From contig NC_083397.1 in the NCBI RefSeq assembly GCF_030864355.1, positions 186,001-250,000 on the forward strand: DNA of 64,000 nt, in the 5' to 3' direction. This stretch comes from Cutaneotrichosporon cavernicola. Its lineage: Eukaryota > Basidiomycota > Tremellomycetes > Trichosporonales > Trichosporonaceae. How positions within the stretch are numbered: the first letter of the stretch is position 1; each line of letters begins with the position of its first letter. Made by a program: the position numbers and the translations under genes. The notes beneath the pieces were generated by a model. That model was given only the letters and a program-made list of their open reading frames with translations, ran no database searches and was not told where the DNA came from. Of this stretch, positions 61,640 to 64,000 are shown one piece after another.

Positions 61640-62928
61640 CTAAGACGTCTTCCAGAGCAGGATGGCGATGGGGCCGAGGTAGAAGTAGATGAAGTTCTTG
61701 GTTTCTGTCGTCAGCGTTGACAACACCGACAGCTGATGTCACATCCCAGGACGTACCGTGAGTGACGAAGCTGCCGAAGCTGGTGTCAGCGAGTTCGTGG
61801 GCATCGTCAAGGCGTATCGGTCAAGGCGGATAATCGCAAAGACTGCCAGCTGGAAACCCCGACGCTTCGGGTTGACAGGTGCAGGGCATCGCTCGGCTGG
61901 TGTGTCGCCCGCTGCGAAGGTGGACGACGTCACGAACCACACAGCATGGCTGGCACCGCGTATCGACCGAATGCTATCCCAGCCTGAGCGGACGGCAGGC
62001 CGCGCCCGGCAATGAGCAAGGCCAAGCGGGTGGAGCTTCTTGATAGACGTCCGCAATCTACAATAGCTCGTCACCGGACGCGGCGCCACTCTTCTAGCCC
62101 GCAGGTCTCAGACTGTAGCGTTGAGGGATACGTGTCCCGGCCGCCCAGATCGCACGTGTTCGACCGGGCTCGAAGGTCCGTATGATGACGGCAAGATACA
62201 CTACGCCCTCCAACCACCACGTTCTCCATCAACAACCCCCTCCTCTATTCCAACGCGCCCACGACTCGAAGACACTCACTGCTTGCCAACAACACAGTGC
62301 CAGGTGGTGCTGTACAGCCGGTCAAACTCCTTCTTGATGATCATGGCGGCGTCCTTCTCGACAGTGTATTTCGCGAGTGCTTCGGCGGCGACCTTGACCG
62401 CGACCTTTTGCATGTCCTCGGACACTGAGTGAGTTGTGGGAAGAAGGGGAAAGAGGAGGGAAGGGAGAGGGAGAAGGAAAACGAAGGGAAGGGGCAGGGC
62501 CAGGGCGTGAGAGTGAGTGGTGGAAGGTGTCATGAACAAAGGTGCATGGCGTAGCGAATAGCACATATGTGGAGCACTCTGCGCTGACGCCGCACTGTGT
62601 GTCAAGTCTTCGGCGTTGAGACCGCGATGAAGAAACAAGTGCGGAACAGCCGAGGCAGGAGAGAGGGAGATGGGGAGAGAGGGGTTGGGAGGAAGTATCG
62701 TTGTGGGAAGGAAGATGCGTCTCACTGATGGAGAAGCCGGACGGCAGAGATGTGAAGCACTCTCTGCGCTAATGACAACGTCGAGGAGTCAACGGCATCG
62801 CAGCCTCAACGCCGGCACAAGTGCGGAAAGGGGGAAGGATACATACTGTCAACACTCTTGATCACGGCGGGTGCCTCAGCGACCTCGTTTCCATTATGGG
62901 TCGGAGACTCTGGTGTACGGTCGGCCAT
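61640..62928 (-). CDS. DYN2: dynein light chain LC8
   Basis: Small hub protein of cytoplasmic dynein and many other complexes. Four exons: 62928-62847, 62424-62280, 61779-61757 and 61704-61640, giving 104 residues. Spliced sequence: [20 protein letters not shown], then [60 protein letters not shown] and [18 protein letters not shown]. The last three are diagnostic of LC8. The first 20 residues are a polar extension. Introns of 422 and 500 nt are far longer than others in this window, and exon 3 is only 23 nt. The 422-nt intron holds two diverged copies of a roughly 75-nt segment (about 62570-62640 and 62755-62832). Confidence 0.93.
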
Positions 62929-64000
62929 TGTTTTTGTGGAGAGATCAAGTGGTTGCGGATGTCTCGGCTTTGAAGCCGGAGGAGGATCGAAGGATGGAGG
63001 TGAGGACAAAGTTGATGGGTGGTGACGCGTGTTGAGGACTTGGTCAACTTGGTTTCAAGCGTGGGGCGTGCCTGGGCCGTTGGTGGAGGTGTGAGTGGAG
63101 GTGTCTATATTCTACCCCACTCTGTCCCAGGTAAGTCGGAGACCGGAGGCCGGAGTCCGTTCTCAGTTGCCCTTGAGCAAATAAGCAAGTGATGTGAGAA
63201 CGTGGAAAAAGTAAATGAAAGCATGCGCGCATGCATGCGCAACGAAGCGTCACGCTACCTCATTCTGTCGCAGCAACAAGCGCTCAAGCATGAGGCCATC
63301 CAACTTCCAGAACGGTATGTTAGCAGTTCTGAGCTTGTCTTCTGTACGTGATGAGACGTGTATTAGTTGAGCTGCACGTTCCCTCCGCACTGCACGCCGC
63401 AACACGCACGTACCCACACATGTAGTACCTCTGCCTGGCAGTGCGAGGTTTCTTATCGCTCCATATACTCCACAACTCCACAGCGAAGAGAGCGATCAAT
63501 GAACCAATTGAGCAGCGGCGTCTTGGGCACACGAAACATCACCTTTGAACTCGGCAGTAAGGTAAGCGGTGAGCATCACACACGGTCGTCATGGCCCAAT
63601 GGGCGAGCGCGATCTACAGGAAGAAATGTCTGTGAGTTGTGAGCTGTGAGCTGTGAGCTTGTGACGTGGGCCCAGGGCAAAGCAACGACAAGGCAACGTC
63701 TACTAACGCGTGTCAACTAACGCCAAGAGGTACGTGTATACGTGTAGTTGTATGAGCTCATGAGCTCATGAGTTGAGGGTAAGTAGGAGGTGGACCAAAA
63801 CAAACTCTGTCACCAAGGTACTTTACGGATTACAGGGTTACGGGTCATGAACCAAAATGCATGTTGCCACTGAGCCCAGAGTTTCAGGGACTGTGGGATC
63901 AGTGGTCGAAAATGCACCCTGAATGCTTCTGCTCCCACGCTTTGCATATAGTAGAAACCACAGCAATCTCAACATTCTCAGCAACCCCCGGAACTTTGAC
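62929..64000. other. gene-free right end
   Basis: About 1.07 kb with short frames only. It includes the LC8 promoter side. Small repeats GTGAGCT (about 63631-63660) and TGAGCTCA (about 63753-63770) are seen. Nothing further recognised. Confidence 0.5.

Noticed and set aside
61739..62089. Separate small gene upstream of the [14 protein letters not shown] exon
   Set aside because: That exon is the C-terminus of dynein LC8 and joins in phase to the TTWHCVVGK exon at 62280; the frame between them is intronic.

Overview
This window is nuclear DNA of a filamentous or yeast-like fungus, most probably a basidiomycete of the Tremellomycetes (Trichosporonales-like; this placement is inference). The evidence is GC-rich sequence, genes cut by many short introns (mostly 30-70 nt, GTRNGT donors, a CTGAC/CTAAC branch site close to the AG), and clear eukaryotic housekeeping genes: TFIIB, the proteasome beta-6 subunit, Eaf3/MRG15, dynein light chain LC8 and a UBE2O-type E2. 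Nothing bacterial, viral or plasmid-like was seen. All gene models are my own conceptual splicing of the genomic sequence; no transcript data or database search was available.

Layout. 0.2-5 kb: an alpha/beta hydrolase and a UBE2O-like E2, both on the minus strand. 5-28.5 kb: a region with five pepsin-like (A1) aspartic protease genes (5.2, 13.9, 16.7 kb on minus; 24.1 and 26.8 kb on plus). Interspersed are a lineage-specific single-exon gene, a Dal5/Liz1-type MFS permease, a probably secreted Cu/Zn superoxide dismutase, a tRNA-Ser(AGA), a WW-domain protein and a small unknown protein. 28.7-30.8 kb: a coiled-coil protein and an F-box-like protein. 30.8-35 kb: a gene-poor gap with a decayed tRNA-Ala(AGC)-like gene. 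35-42.6 kb: three tandem, same-strand genes for cysteine-rich modular cell-surface proteins, one probably GPI-anchored and two single-pass membrane proteins with nearly identical juxtamembrane segments. 43-52.6 kb: a DUF2470 protein, an ACMSD/6-methylsalicylate-decarboxylase-like amidohydrolase, a conserved unknown protein, PRM1 (cell fusion), PRE7 and another unknown. 52.6-64 kb: a C2H2 + Zn2Cys6 transcription factor with a long polyglutamine tract and a 2.6-kb gene-free upstream region, TFIIB, EAF3, LC8 with unusually long introns, and a gene-free end.

How the genes may work together. The accessory half is dominated by extracytoplasmic products: two probably secreted and three probably surface-anchored proteases, an extracellular-type SOD, and the three Cys-rich proteins. 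My candidate for an undescribed system is the Cys-rich trio. Each protein is built of modules that end in a CxxxC-type motif and are divided by phase-0 introns, carried on a GPI anchor or on a transmembrane stem with a C-D-H-D-H-R-R-L-R-R juxtamembrane motif and a Tyr/Gln/Pro-rich cytoplasmic tail. A functional link between these proteins and the nearby proteases is speculation from proximity only.
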